In this document: positions 1-5,645 of the stretch, piece after piece
Position numbering within the stretch: position 1 is the stretch's first letter
How the letters are laid out: each line of letters opens with the position of its first letter
Source of the DNA: Stenotrophomonas_A sp036566925
GTDB taxonomy: Bacteria; Pseudomonadota; Gammaproteobacteria; Xanthomonadales; Xanthomonadaceae
Direction of reading: 5' to 3'
NCBI GenBank assembly: GCA_036566925.1
Contig: DATCVI010000021.1
Location: 1-27,401, forward strand
Length of the DNA: 27,401 nucleotides
Notes under the pieces: generated by a model
What the model was told of the DNA's origin: nothing
Database searches by the model: none
Seen by the model: the letters and a program-made list of their open reading frames with translations, nothing else
Position numbers and translations under genes: made by a program

Positions 1-225
1 GCGGGAATCGAGCATCAGGTGGCAGCGCAAGGGGGCGAAGAAAAGGACTCGCAAGACGGAGAAATCGACGCTGCGCGCGCGCGCCGCATCGCGCTGATGG
101 CGCAAGCCGTGGGCGCGGTGGTGTTGTCCAGATCTTGCCCCGACGATTCACCGCTGGCAGATGAAATCCTGGACGTTTGCCGCGCGCAGATCCTGGCGCA
201 GCTGCCGGCTGAGCGGCCTGCTTAG
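1..225 (+). CDS. C-terminal part of a TetR/AcrR-type transcriptional regulator (5' end outside window)
   Basis: Frame 1 is open from the first base to a TAG at 223-225, so this is the 3' end of a gene that begins outside the window. About 74 residues are visible. The stretch ALMAQAVGAVVLSRSCPDDS followed by LADEILDVCR matches the last helices of the ligand-binding domain in many TetR-family repressors, which often end with such a VGAxxLSRA-like helix. The DNA-binding helix-turn-helix is not in view, so the ligand and targets cannot be named. A GTG at 19 is only an internal codon. The family call rests on one motif region and is moderate. Confidence 0.65.
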   Translation, partial: AGIEHQVAAQGGEEKDSQDGEIDAARARRIALMAQAVGAVVLSRSCPDDSPLADEILDVCRAQILAQLPAERPA

Positions 226-325
226 CTACTCCGAGCCGCAGGTCCGCCCGCTTTGCTCCACAGCCGAAGATACTGCAGGCCCCGCAGTCGCCCTCCCTGG
301 CGCACTGCCAACAGGGAGTTCCTGT

Positions 326-754
326 TCAAGGTGTCACCACCGGCGCGCTGTCTGCGTCGACTTCCGCATACGTCTGCGTAGCCGCGCGCCGAACAACATA
401 TTCCTGGCCGCCCTCGCCACGCGGCAGCGGTCGGATCGAGACCTTACCGTAGCGGCACACATCGACATCCTCGTAGCGCAACGATCGTCCATCGGCGAAA
501 CCGAAACGCAAGTCGTAGCGGCAGCCCGCACCCCGCAACGCGACGGTTTCGCTTTCGCCGCCGCCGCGCAACGGTGCATCCAGCATTACCTCCGTGTAGT
601 CGCTCTTCCCACGCGCCGCGAACTGCAGCGTGACCACGCTATGGTTGGCGCGATTGACCAGCGATACGTAGTGCGGCGTCTGCGCGTGGGCGCTGAAGGC
701 GGCACCGGCAGGAATCAACAGCAACAGGGAAGACAGCAGGGCGGACAGGCGCAT
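326..754 (-). CDS. Secreted small protein of unknown function (142 aa)
   Basis: The start at 754 is chosen because AAGGAG lies 8 nt before the ATG and the product then begins with a clear signal peptide (MRLSALLSSLLLLIPAGAAF, probable cleavage after AHA at about residue 24). Longer in-frame starts up to 889 would put 45 Arg-rich residues before the signal peptide and are rejected. The mature part is short and looks beta-rich, with two cysteines (in GAGCRYDLRF and VDVCRYGKV) that could form a disulfide in the periplasm. It resembles unnamed secreted proteins common in Xanthomonadaceae, but I do not recognise a named family. It is divergent from a LytS/LytTR two-component operon and shares its upstream region with two LytTR-like repeats, so it is a plausible target of that system. 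The last point is inference. Confidence 0.8.
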   Translation of the reverse strand: MRLSALLSSLLLLIPAGAAFSAHAQTPHYVSLVNRANHSVVTLQFAARGKSDYTEVMLDAPLRGGGESETVALRGAGCRYDLRFGFADGRSLRYEDVDVCRYGKVSIRPLPRGEGGQEYVVRRAATQTYAEVDADSAPVVTP

Positions 755-843
755 GGCACGTTCTCCTTGGCGAGGTACCGGCGCACGCCGCGCCGGCCTT
801 GCGCAGATCAAGCACGCGCAGGGGACTTCGGAGAAATAGTTTG

Positions 844-876
844 GGGACGAATCGTGCCCCGGCCGGGACGAACCGT
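844..876. promoter_or_regulatory. Two direct repeats resembling LytTR/AlgR binding sites
   Basis: GGGACGAATCGT (844-855) and GGGACGAACCGT (865-876) are direct repeats differing at one base, with starts 21 bp apart, or two helical turns. On the minus strand the cores read CGATTCGTC and CGGTTCGTC, against the AlgR consensus CCGTTCGTC. LytTR regulators typically bind paired direct repeats on one DNA face. The pair lies in the 194-bp region between the secreted-protein gene and the LytS-type kinase/LytTR regulator operon. Confidence 0.55.
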
Positions 877-917
877 AGTGCCGGCGCACTCGCTTTCCCG
901 TGCCGGCCTGGCGCGCT

Positions 918-923
918 TAGGAT
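918..923 (+). promoter_or_regulatory. Candidate -10 box of the kinase/LytTR operon
   Basis: TAGGAT ends 25 nt before the ATG at 949, giving a predicted leader of about 19 nt. There is no recognisable -35 hexamer, which would fit activator dependence. The spacing to the start matches the HWE kinase and mrcB promoters in this window. Confidence 0.4.
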
Positions 924-948
924 GCGTCATCGCCCGCGGACGCCCGCC

Positions 949-2061
949 ATGAAGATCCGGCTCGGCCCAATCGAGATCGACCTGAAACGCTACCTGGCAC
1001 TGTGGACGCTCGTAGTGCTGGTGTTCGCGTTCCAGGGCTGCACGCATGATGCGTTGCTCTCCAACAATGTCTGGGCCGCCAGCGACTACCTGCGTTGGTC
1101 GGCGATCCAGTGGTACGCCTGGGCCGCATTGGCGCCGCTGGTCTTCCACCTTGGCGAACGCTATCCGCTGCCGCGGCCTCTGCGCGTACGCGCGTTGTGG
1201 CGGCACCTGTTGTTGGCCCTTGCCATTACCTTGTTGGCGGTGGTGGCCGGGGCGCTGGTGTCGGCCGGCGGCTTCAGCGAGCAGTTGCAGCAATTCCTCG
1301 GCCAGCACGTGGCGACCGGCGTGGCCACTTATTTCGCCTTGCTCGCCCTGCATCAGGCATTGCACTACCGCGAACAGACGCTGCGCCAGGAGCGCGAGGC
1401 CGCACGTCTGGCCTCGGAGCTGGCGCAGTCGCGCCTGCAGGTGCTCAAGACCCAGCTGCAACCGCACTTCCTGTTCAACACCCTGCATGCCATCGTCACC
1501 TTGCTCGACGAAGACAAGCGCTCGGCCGAGGACATGCTGCTGAAGTTGAGCGAGTTGTTGCGCGCCTTCCTCGAAGAGTACGACGGCCAGGAAATTACGG
1601 TGGAGCGCGAGCTGGCGCTGCTCGATCTCTACCTCGGCATCCAGCGTCGCCGCTATGGCGACCGCCTGGAGACGCGGCTGTATGTCGATCCGGAGGCGTT
1701 GGACTGCGCCGTGCCCAGCCTGATCCTGCAGCCACTTGTCGAGAACGCGATCCAGCACGGCATCGGCCAGCATGCCGGCGGTGACTGCGTGGAAGTGGAG
1801 GTGAAGCGCGAGCAGGACCAATTGCGCATCGAGGTGCGCAACCGCAACAGCGTGTTGGTGCCCGAGCAAGCGCGGCCACAGCGCCGCGATGGCCACGGCA
1901 TCGGCCTGGCCAATACCCGCTTGCGCTTGCGCGAGCTCTACGGCGAGGCAGCCGAGCTGCGCCTGGATGTGACCTGGCCGCGCGGCGTTGCCTGTCGGCT
2001 GCGGCTGCCTGCGCGCACCTTGGAGGAGTTGGATGAAGCGCCGGAGCACATGCCCGCATGA
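949..2061 (+). CDS. LytS/AlgZ-type membrane sensor histidine kinase (370 aa)
   Basis: This is the sensor half of a LytS/LytTR two-component system in the inner membrane. About four hydrophobic segments (roughly residues 15-33, 48-66, 84-105 and 118-138) are followed by a short coiled-coil-like linker (about 140-165) and a His_kinase domain. The phosphoacceptor is His173 in LQPHFLFNTLHAI. The N-box is LQPLVENAIQHGIG and the G-box is GHGIGLANTRLRL. The start at 949 places the first membrane helix near the N-terminus; upstream in-frame starts add a basic, GC-biased stretch. No strong Shine-Dalgarno is visible. The stop overlaps the start of the LytTR regulator by 4 nt (ATGA), which indicates translational coupling and a shared mRNA. 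No extracellular sensing domain is evident, so the signal is unknown. Confidence 0.92.
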   Translation: MKIRLGPIEIDLKRYLALWTLVVLVFAFQGCTHDALLSNNVWAASDYLRWSAIQWYAWAALAPLVFHLGERYPLPRPLRVRALWRHLLLALAITLLAVVAGALVSAGGFSEQLQQFLGQHVATGVATYFALLALHQALHYREQTLRQEREAARLASELAQSRLQVLKTQLQPHFLFNTLHAIVTLLDEDKRSAEDMLLKLSELLRAFLEEYDGQEITVERELALLDLYLGIQRRRYGDRLETRLYVDPEALDCAVPSLILQPLVENAIQHGIGQHAGGDCVEVEVKREQDQLRIEVRNRNSVLVPEQARPQRRDGHGIGLANTRLRLRELYGEAAELRLDVTWPRGVACRLRLPARTLEELDEAPEHMPA

Positions 2062-2822
2062 CCTTGACCGTGCTGATCGCCGACGACGAGCCGATCGCGC
2101 GGCATGCGGTGGCGCGCCTGTTGCGAGAACACGCCGACATCGCCATTGTCGGCGAATGCGGGGACGGCGCTTCGACCATTGCGGCGATCCACGCGCAGCG
2201 GCCGGACCTGGTATTTCTGGATATCCAGATGCCCGAGGGCTCGGGGCTGGACGTGGCCGATGCCTTGGGGACGGCGCTGCCGGCCACGGTCTTCGTCACC
2301 GCCTACGAGCAATACGCCGTGCGCGCTTTCGAAGCAAACGCCCTGGATTATCTGGTCAAGCCTTTCAGCCGCGAGCGTTTCGCGCAGACCCTGCAACGTG
2401 CGCGCGAGCGCCTGGCGCGCAAGGAACTGGATCCGCATGGGGTAGCCGAGGCGCTGGCCGCGCTGCGCCGCCGCGAGGACTATCTGGCGCGGATCCCGGT
2501 GCGGGCGAACGAGCGCGTGGTGCTGGTGCCGGTGGACGACATCGTCTGGATACGGGCCAACCGCAACATCGTCGAACTGCACCTGGCCTCGGCCACGCAC
2601 GAACTGCGGCAAACCATGGCGACCCTGGCCACGCGCCTGGACCCGCGCCAATTTGCGCGCGTGCATCGCTCGGCAATCGTCAACATTCGCCGGGTCAAGG
2701 AGATCCAGCCCTGGTTCAATGGCCACCACGTGCTCACGCTCGACACCGGCCAGCAGCTGCGCATGAGCCGCTACCAGCATGAGCTGTTCCTGCGCCTGGT
2801 GACGACCGGCAGTGCCGAGTAG
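2058..2822 (+). CDS. LytTR-family (AlgR/LytR-like) response regulator (254 aa)
   Basis: The protein has an N-terminal receiver domain (about residues 1-120) with acidic pocket Asp9/Asp10, phosphoacceptor Asp55 in LVFLDIQMP, Thr81 and Lys101 in LVKPFS. A LytTR DNA-binding domain follows from about residue 150 to the end, with the family-typical segments DDIVWIRANRNIVELHL and FARVHRSAIVNIRRVKEI. LytTR domains bind pairs of direct repeats. The gene starts within the kinase stop codon, so the two are cotranscribed partners. Two matching direct repeats lie upstream of the operon (844-876), which suggests autoregulation and/or control of the divergent secreted-protein gene. The neighbourhood lacks the hemC/hemD genes that flank Pseudomonas algR, so I do not assign algR. 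Confidence 0.93.
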   Translation: MTLTVLIADDEPIARHAVARLLREHADIAIVGECGDGASTIAAIHAQRPDLVFLDIQMPEGSGLDVADALGTALPATVFVTAYEQYAVRAFEANALDYLVKPFSRERFAQTLQRARERLARKELDPHGVAEALAALRRREDYLARIPVRANERVVLVPVDDIVWIRANRNIVELHLASATHELRQTMATLATRLDPRQFARVHRSAIVNIRRVKEIQPWFNGHHVLTLDTGQQLRMSRYQHELFLRLVTTGSAE

Positions 2823-2827
2823 GGCCC

Positions 2828-3124
2828 TCAGCCTTTGAGCGTGCCGTCGGTCGGGTCGCTGGCCGCGTAGGTCGGGCTGTGCAGTTCAGCCGCATGCGGA
2901 TGCCGCAGCGCCTCGCGCACTTCCTTCGGCAACCGTCCGACGTTGAGCACGACCTTGCCGAAGTGCACGTCCTTCACCGCTTCCATCGGCAGGACGAAAT
3001 CGCCGCCGTTCTGGATGTTGATGACAAACTCCGACGTGTCCTGGCGCACCTCGCGCACGGCCCCGACGCCGACTTCGCCGTCGGTCACAAATACCATCTG
3101 GCCGACTTCCGGCTGCTTGGACAT
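2828..3124 (-). CDS. Small PRC-barrel/DUF2171-like protein (98 aa)
   Basis: This small soluble protein has no signal peptide or membrane segment. The start at 3124 is supported by a strong purine-rich site (GAGGTGAGG) just upstream. The sequence alternates short hydrophobic strands and turns (MVFVTDGEVGVGAVREV, then EFVINIQ, FVLPMEAVKDVHFGKVVL), as in PRC-barrel-like or DUF2171-like proteins. It ends in a conserved-looking helix with RLPKEVREALRHPHAAE. Function is not known. It converges on the LytTR regulator with only 5 bp between stop codons and is divergent from the PAS-HWE kinase, sharing a 198-bp promoter region. The family assignment is from memory of the pattern and is moderate; that it is a real gene is well supported. 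Confidence 0.72.
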   Translation of the reverse strand: MSKQPEVGQMVFVTDGEVGVGAVREVRQDTSEFVINIQNGGDFVLPMEAVKDVHFGKVVLNVGRLPKEVREALRHPHAAELHSPTYAASDPTDGTLKG

Positions 3125-3157
3125 CGCCTCACCTCATCATGGGTTCCCGCACGGCGT

Positions 3158-3175
3158 GGCATGGCCTTCCATGCC
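3158..3175. promoter_or_regulatory. 7-bp inverted repeat in a divergent promoter region
   Basis: GGCATGG (3158-3164) and CCATGCC (3169-3175) form a perfect inverted repeat around CCTT. It lies 34 nt upstream of the PRC-barrel-like gene start on the minus side and about 115 bp upstream of the HWE kinase -10 box. It could be an operator or a fortuitous hairpin. Confidence 0.25.
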
Positions 3176-3291
3176 CAGCGCCGCGGGGTAGCCACATCAT
3201 GCGGCGCGCCGGTGTTGAAGGCGGGTGAACACGTCAAACCGCCGGCAGTGGGCGGGAGGGAATCTTCTCGCGGCGTGGATTTTCGCGGTGC

Positions 3292-3297
3292 TACATT
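3292..3297 (+). promoter_or_regulatory. Candidate -10 box of the HWE kinase operon
   Basis: TACATT ends 25 nt before the ATG at 3323, predicting a leader of about 19 nt that contains an AGGA core 8-9 nt before the start. The -35 region is not convincing. Confidence 0.4.
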
Positions 3298-3322
3298 CCG
3301 CGCGTACTCACAGGACCGCCCG

Positions 3323-4336
3323 ATGACTTCCGCGCCCCCCTTGGACCCCGGCTCCCTCGCCGCGCAATTGCGCCTGTACGAGACAGTGCTGCAGGCCACG
3401 CCGGACCTGGTCTATGTCTTCGACAGGCAACACCGCTTTATCTACGCCAACGACGCGTTGCTCACCATGTGGGGCATGCGCTGGGAAGAGGCGGCCAACA
3501 AGACCTGCCTGGAACTGGGGTACGAGCCGTGGCATGCGCAGATGCACGATGTCGAGATCGAGCAGGTCATCGCGACCGGCCAGCCGGTTCGCGGCGAAGT
3601 GCCGTTTCCGCATACCACCCAGGGCGTACGGGTCTACGACTACATCTTTACCCCGGTCTTCGGCCCGGACGGCCAGGTCGAAGCGATCGCCGGCAGCACC
3701 CGCGATATCACCGCGCGCAAGCAGCACGAGCAGCACATGCAACTGCTGATCAACGAACTCAACCACCGGGTCAAGAACACACTGGCGCTGGTGCAGTCGA
3801 TGACGCTGCAGACCTTGCGCAACTGCGCCGACGTCGACGGCGCGCAAGAGAAGATCGAGCAGCGTTTGCTGGCGCTGTCCGATGCACACAACATCCTGAC
3901 CCAGGAGGGCTGGCACGGCGCCGAGATCGAGCAGATCGCGCGCGCCGCCGCCAGGCCGCACCAGCCCGGCGAGGACGAACGCTTCGATATCTCCGGGCCG
4001 CCATTCCGGCTCGATCCGCGTCGCGCCGTCGCCTTGGCGATGGCCCTGCATGAGCTGTGCACCAACGCGGTCAAGTACGGCGCGTTGTCGGTGCCGCAGG
4101 GGCGGGTGCGGATGGACTGGGCGCAGCGTCGCCACGGCGAGGCCGAGTTGCTGGAGTTGACCTGGGAGGAATGCGGCGGCCCCATTGTGCAGGTGCCGGC
4201 GCAACGCGGCTTCGGCACGCGTTTGATCGAGCGTGGCCTGAAGCACGATCTCGGCGGCGAGGTGCAGTTGGCGTTCGAGCCGGCGGGGGTTACCTGCCGG
4301 ATCTCGGTTCCGGTGGTCCAGGGCGCGGCGGCCTGA
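3323..4336 (+). CDS. PAS-domain HWE-family sensor histidine kinase (337 aa)
   Basis: This is a soluble sensor kinase with no membrane segment or signal peptide. A PAS domain spans about residues 15-130 (ATPDLVYVFDRQHRFIYAND through AIAGSTRDIT). The HWE-type dimerisation/phosphoacceptor helix follows, with His148 in NELNHRVKNTLALVQSM. The ATP-binding part contains ALHELCTNAVKYGAL, the HWE-characteristic segment TWEECGGP, and a final GFGTRLIERG glycine motif. The start at 3323 was chosen for its AGGA site and because the longer frame back to 2879 runs antisense through the divergent gene. HWE kinases are best known from alphaproteobacteria, often with PAS light, redox or ligand sensing. No flavin-binding LOV cysteine motif is seen, so the cue is open. 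A receiver gene follows after 10 nt. Confidence 0.92.
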   Translation: MTSAPPLDPGSLAAQLRLYETVLQATPDLVYVFDRQHRFIYANDALLTMWGMRWEEAANKTCLELGYEPWHAQMHDVEIEQVIATGQPVRGEVPFPHTTQGVRVYDYIFTPVFGPDGQVEAIAGSTRDITARKQHEQHMQLLINELNHRVKNTLALVQSMTLQTLRNCADVDGAQEKIEQRLLALSDAHNILTQEGWHGAEIEQIARAAARPHQPGEDERFDISGPPFRLDPRRAVALAMALHELCTNAVKYGALSVPQGRVRMDWAQRRHGEAELLELTWEECGGPIVQVPAQRGFGTRLIERGLKHDLGGEVQLAFEPAGVTCRISVPVVQGAAA

Positions 4337-4346
4337 GGAGCAGAGC

Positions 4347-4793
4347 ATGCAAGCAAGCATATTGGTCGTCGAGGACGAGTCCCTGATCGCGATGTTGATC
4401 GAGGACCATCTCGTGGAACTGGGGTACGACGTTGCCCCTGCCGTGTCGACGGTGGCCGAGGCGCTGAGTGCGCTCGATAGCCGCAAGCCGGATATTGCGT
4501 TGCTGGACGTCAACCTCGGCGGCGAGATGTCGTTCCCGGTTGCCGATGCCTTGCGCAGCCGCGGCATTCCCTTCTTGTTTCTCACCGGCTATGGCCGCGG
4601 CGGGATTCCCGCCAGATACGCCGATTGCCTGGTGCTACAGAAGCCATTTCGCAGGAAAGACCTGGAGGCACACCTGGCGCAGTTGCTGCACGGTGCGCCC
4701 GCAGGGGGCGCCTGCATTGAAGCCGGCTGGACTGATGCTGCGGTGCTGGCGCACGGAGCGCCAGCACTCCCTGACCAGCTCCCGTCCGGCTGA
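4347..4793 (+). CDS. FATGUY-type single-domain response regulator (148 aa)
   Basis: This is a stand-alone receiver domain with acidic residues Glu9/Asp10/Glu11, phosphoacceptor Asp54 in ALLDVNLGG, and Thr80 within FLFLTGYG, then Lys99 in VLQKPF. FLTGYG in place of the usual alpha4-beta4-alpha4 residues is the mark of the FATGUY group, which usually partners HWE or HisKA2 kinases and has no output domain. AGGAG precedes the ATG by 7 nt, and the kinase ends 10 nt upstream, so the two form one operon. The receiver fold should finish near residue 115; the remaining 33 residues (from about GAPAGGACIE) are low-complexity and are encoded across a perfect 10-bp hairpin at 4743-4767. The tail may come from loss of an earlier stop codon. 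Confidence 0.9.
   Translation: MQASILVVEDESLIAMLIEDHLVELGYDVAPAVSTVAEALSALDSRKPDIALLDVNLGGEMSFPVADALRSRGIPFLFLTGYGRGGIPARYADCLVLQKPFRRKDLEAHLAQLLHGAPAGGACIEAGWTDAAVLAHGAPALPDQLPSG
4743..4767. terminator. Perfect 10-bp hairpin, candidate terminator for the convergent minus-strand gene
   Basis: GTGCTGGCGC (4743-4752) and GCGCCAGCAC (4758-4767) pair perfectly around ACGGA. It sits within the last codons of the receiver gene and 34 nt beyond the stop of the small Gln-rich gene on the other strand. No U-tract follows on either strand, so intrinsic termination is uncertain. Confidence 0.4.
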
Positions 4794-4800
4794 GAAGCGC

Positions 4801-4935
4801 CTACGGCTTGCGCTTGTCCTGTTCCTGCCGGTTCTGCTGTTCGCGGATCTTCTGTTCGTTGTGCTGCTGCTGTTGCTGGTTGCCCTGCTTCTCGGGGCGC
4901 TGGCTGCCTTGCTGCTGGTCGTGGTTGTTGCTCAT
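4801..4935 (-). CDS. Small Gln-rich disordered protein (44 aa)
   Basis: The start at 4935 is preferred because GGGAG lies 7 nt upstream; the longer frame to 4983 adds an unremarkable 16-residue stretch with no better site. The product (MSNNHDQQQGSQRPEKQGNQ at its start) is almost entirely Gln, Asn, Lys, Arg and Glu with a run of five Gln, and should be intrinsically disordered and soluble. No function can be assigned. The opposite strand also has a long open frame made of hydrophobic Leu/Val codons, which is the expected mirror of Gln/Asn codons and is not counted as a gene. The gene converges on the receiver gene, with 7 bp between the stop codons. Confidence 0.6.
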   Translation of the reverse strand: MSNNHDQQQGSQRPEKQGNQQQQQHNEQKIREQQNRQEQDKRKP

Positions 4936-5026
4936 CGCGGTCTCCCAGTGGGTCGTGGCAACCGCAACGCTGACATCAAGCACGTAAAACCACGTCTGCC
5001 GGGAGTGAAAGCTGCATGAGCCGACC

Positions 5027-5515
5027 TCACCAGCCGGCTGGCATCGGCTCGCTCATCCGGTAGGGGCCGGGGCCGTAATACCCGGGGCCGTAATAGCCGC
5101 GCCCGTAATAGCCGGGGCCCTCGCCCTGGCCGACGGTGATGTTCAGGCCGAAGGTGTTGGTCTTGCCTTCGTCGGTGGTGTAGTTCTTGCTGAGGTTGAT
5201 CGTGGCCGCCTGCCAGTTGCTGTTGCCGCCGCGGCTGGAATAGCCGACGCCGGCGGCGACCGCGCCATGCACCTGCAGCTTGTCGTCCACCACATCGGCA
5301 ATGCGGCCGTCGGGCGCGCGCGGCACCGGGCCTGACTTGTCGCCGTAGAAGGTGCCGGGCGGGTCATTGCTGTAGGTGGGGTCGGCCCGGTACTGGATCG
5401 GCGCCTGCGGCACGCTCAGGTCCAGCGAGCGGGCGGCGGCGGCGCCTTCCTCGGCTTGCGCCAGGGCGGCACTGGAGGCGAGGAGACCGGCGATCAGGAA
5501 AACGGTGCGCTTCAT
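5027..5515 (-). CDS. Secreted Gly/Tyr-repeat protein of unknown function (162 aa)
   Basis: The start at 5515 is chosen because it begins directly with a signal peptide (MKRTVFLIAGLLASSAALAQ, cleavage after ALA expected); the longer frame to 5665 overlaps the end of recQ and adds no signal. The mature protein has a central region (ADVVDDKLQVHGAVAAGVGY to GLNITVGQGEG) with alternating strand-like segments similar to outer-membrane or periplasmic beta proteins. It then ends in a run of Pro-Gly-Tyr-Tyr-Gly units encoded by a 15-bp tandem repeat. It lies 130 bp behind recQ on the same strand and has its own candidate promoter at 5556-5561. I recognise no named family. Confidence 0.75.
   Translation of the reverse strand: MKRTVFLIAGLLASSAALAQAEEGAAAARSLDLSVPQAPIQYRADPTYSNDPPGTFYGDKSGPVPRAPDGRIADVVDDKLQVHGAVAAGVGYSSRGGNSNWQAATINLSKNYTTDEGKTNTFGLNITVGQGEGPGYYGRGYYGPGYYGPGPYRMSEPMPAGW
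5071..5115 (-). repeat. Three 15-bp tandem repeats encoding Pro/Arg-Gly-Tyr-Tyr-Gly
   Basis: Units at 5071-5085, 5086-5100 and 5101-5115 share the core CCGTAATANCCG and differ at one to three bases. They encode the C-terminal GYYG motifs of the secreted protein. The unit length is a multiple of three, so copy-number changes would keep the frame. Confidence 0.8.
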
Positions 5516-5555
5516 CGTGGGGACTCGGCTTGGGGCGGCCATGCAAGGCATCGCA

Positions 5556-5561
5556 AGGATA
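5556..5561 (-). promoter_or_regulatory. Candidate -10 box for the secreted Gly/Tyr-repeat protein
   Basis: On the minus strand TATCCT occurs here, about 40 nt before the start at 5515. The same hexamer precedes recQ at 7455-7460. Confidence 0.3.
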
Positions 5562-5582
5562 CTGGCAGCGGTCGCTTGAATG

Positions 5583-5600
5583 CCTGCTGTCGCCAGCAGG
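5583..5600. terminator. 7-bp hairpin downstream of recQ, possible terminator
   Basis: CCTGCTG (5583-5589) and CAGCAGG (5594-5600) pair around TCGC, 46 nt past the recQ stop. A T-rich run (ATTTTCTT) follows only on the plus side, so strength in the recQ direction is doubtful. Confidence 0.3.
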
Positions 5601-5645
5601 GGATTTTCTTGCCAGGTCTGACACAGGCCGCCGGCCAGAAGTTCC

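Noticed and set aside
310..326. AACAGG/CCTGTT hairpin at the stop of the secreted-protein gene as a terminator
   Set aside because: The stem is 6 bp, overlaps the stop codon and has no T-run; a similar weak repeat lies at 272-288. Too little to list as a terminator.
799..948. N-terminal extension of the LytS-type kinase to 799
   Set aside because: The added 50 residues are Arg/Pro-rich and non-hydrophobic, and they would run through the LytTR-like repeats and the TAGGAT promoter element.
4468..5019. 183-codon plus-strand frame with a Leu/Val-rich hydrophobic stretch opposite the Gln-rich gene
   Set aside because: Leu/Val codons are the mirror of Gln/Asn codons; the frame also overlaps the receiver gene out of frame.
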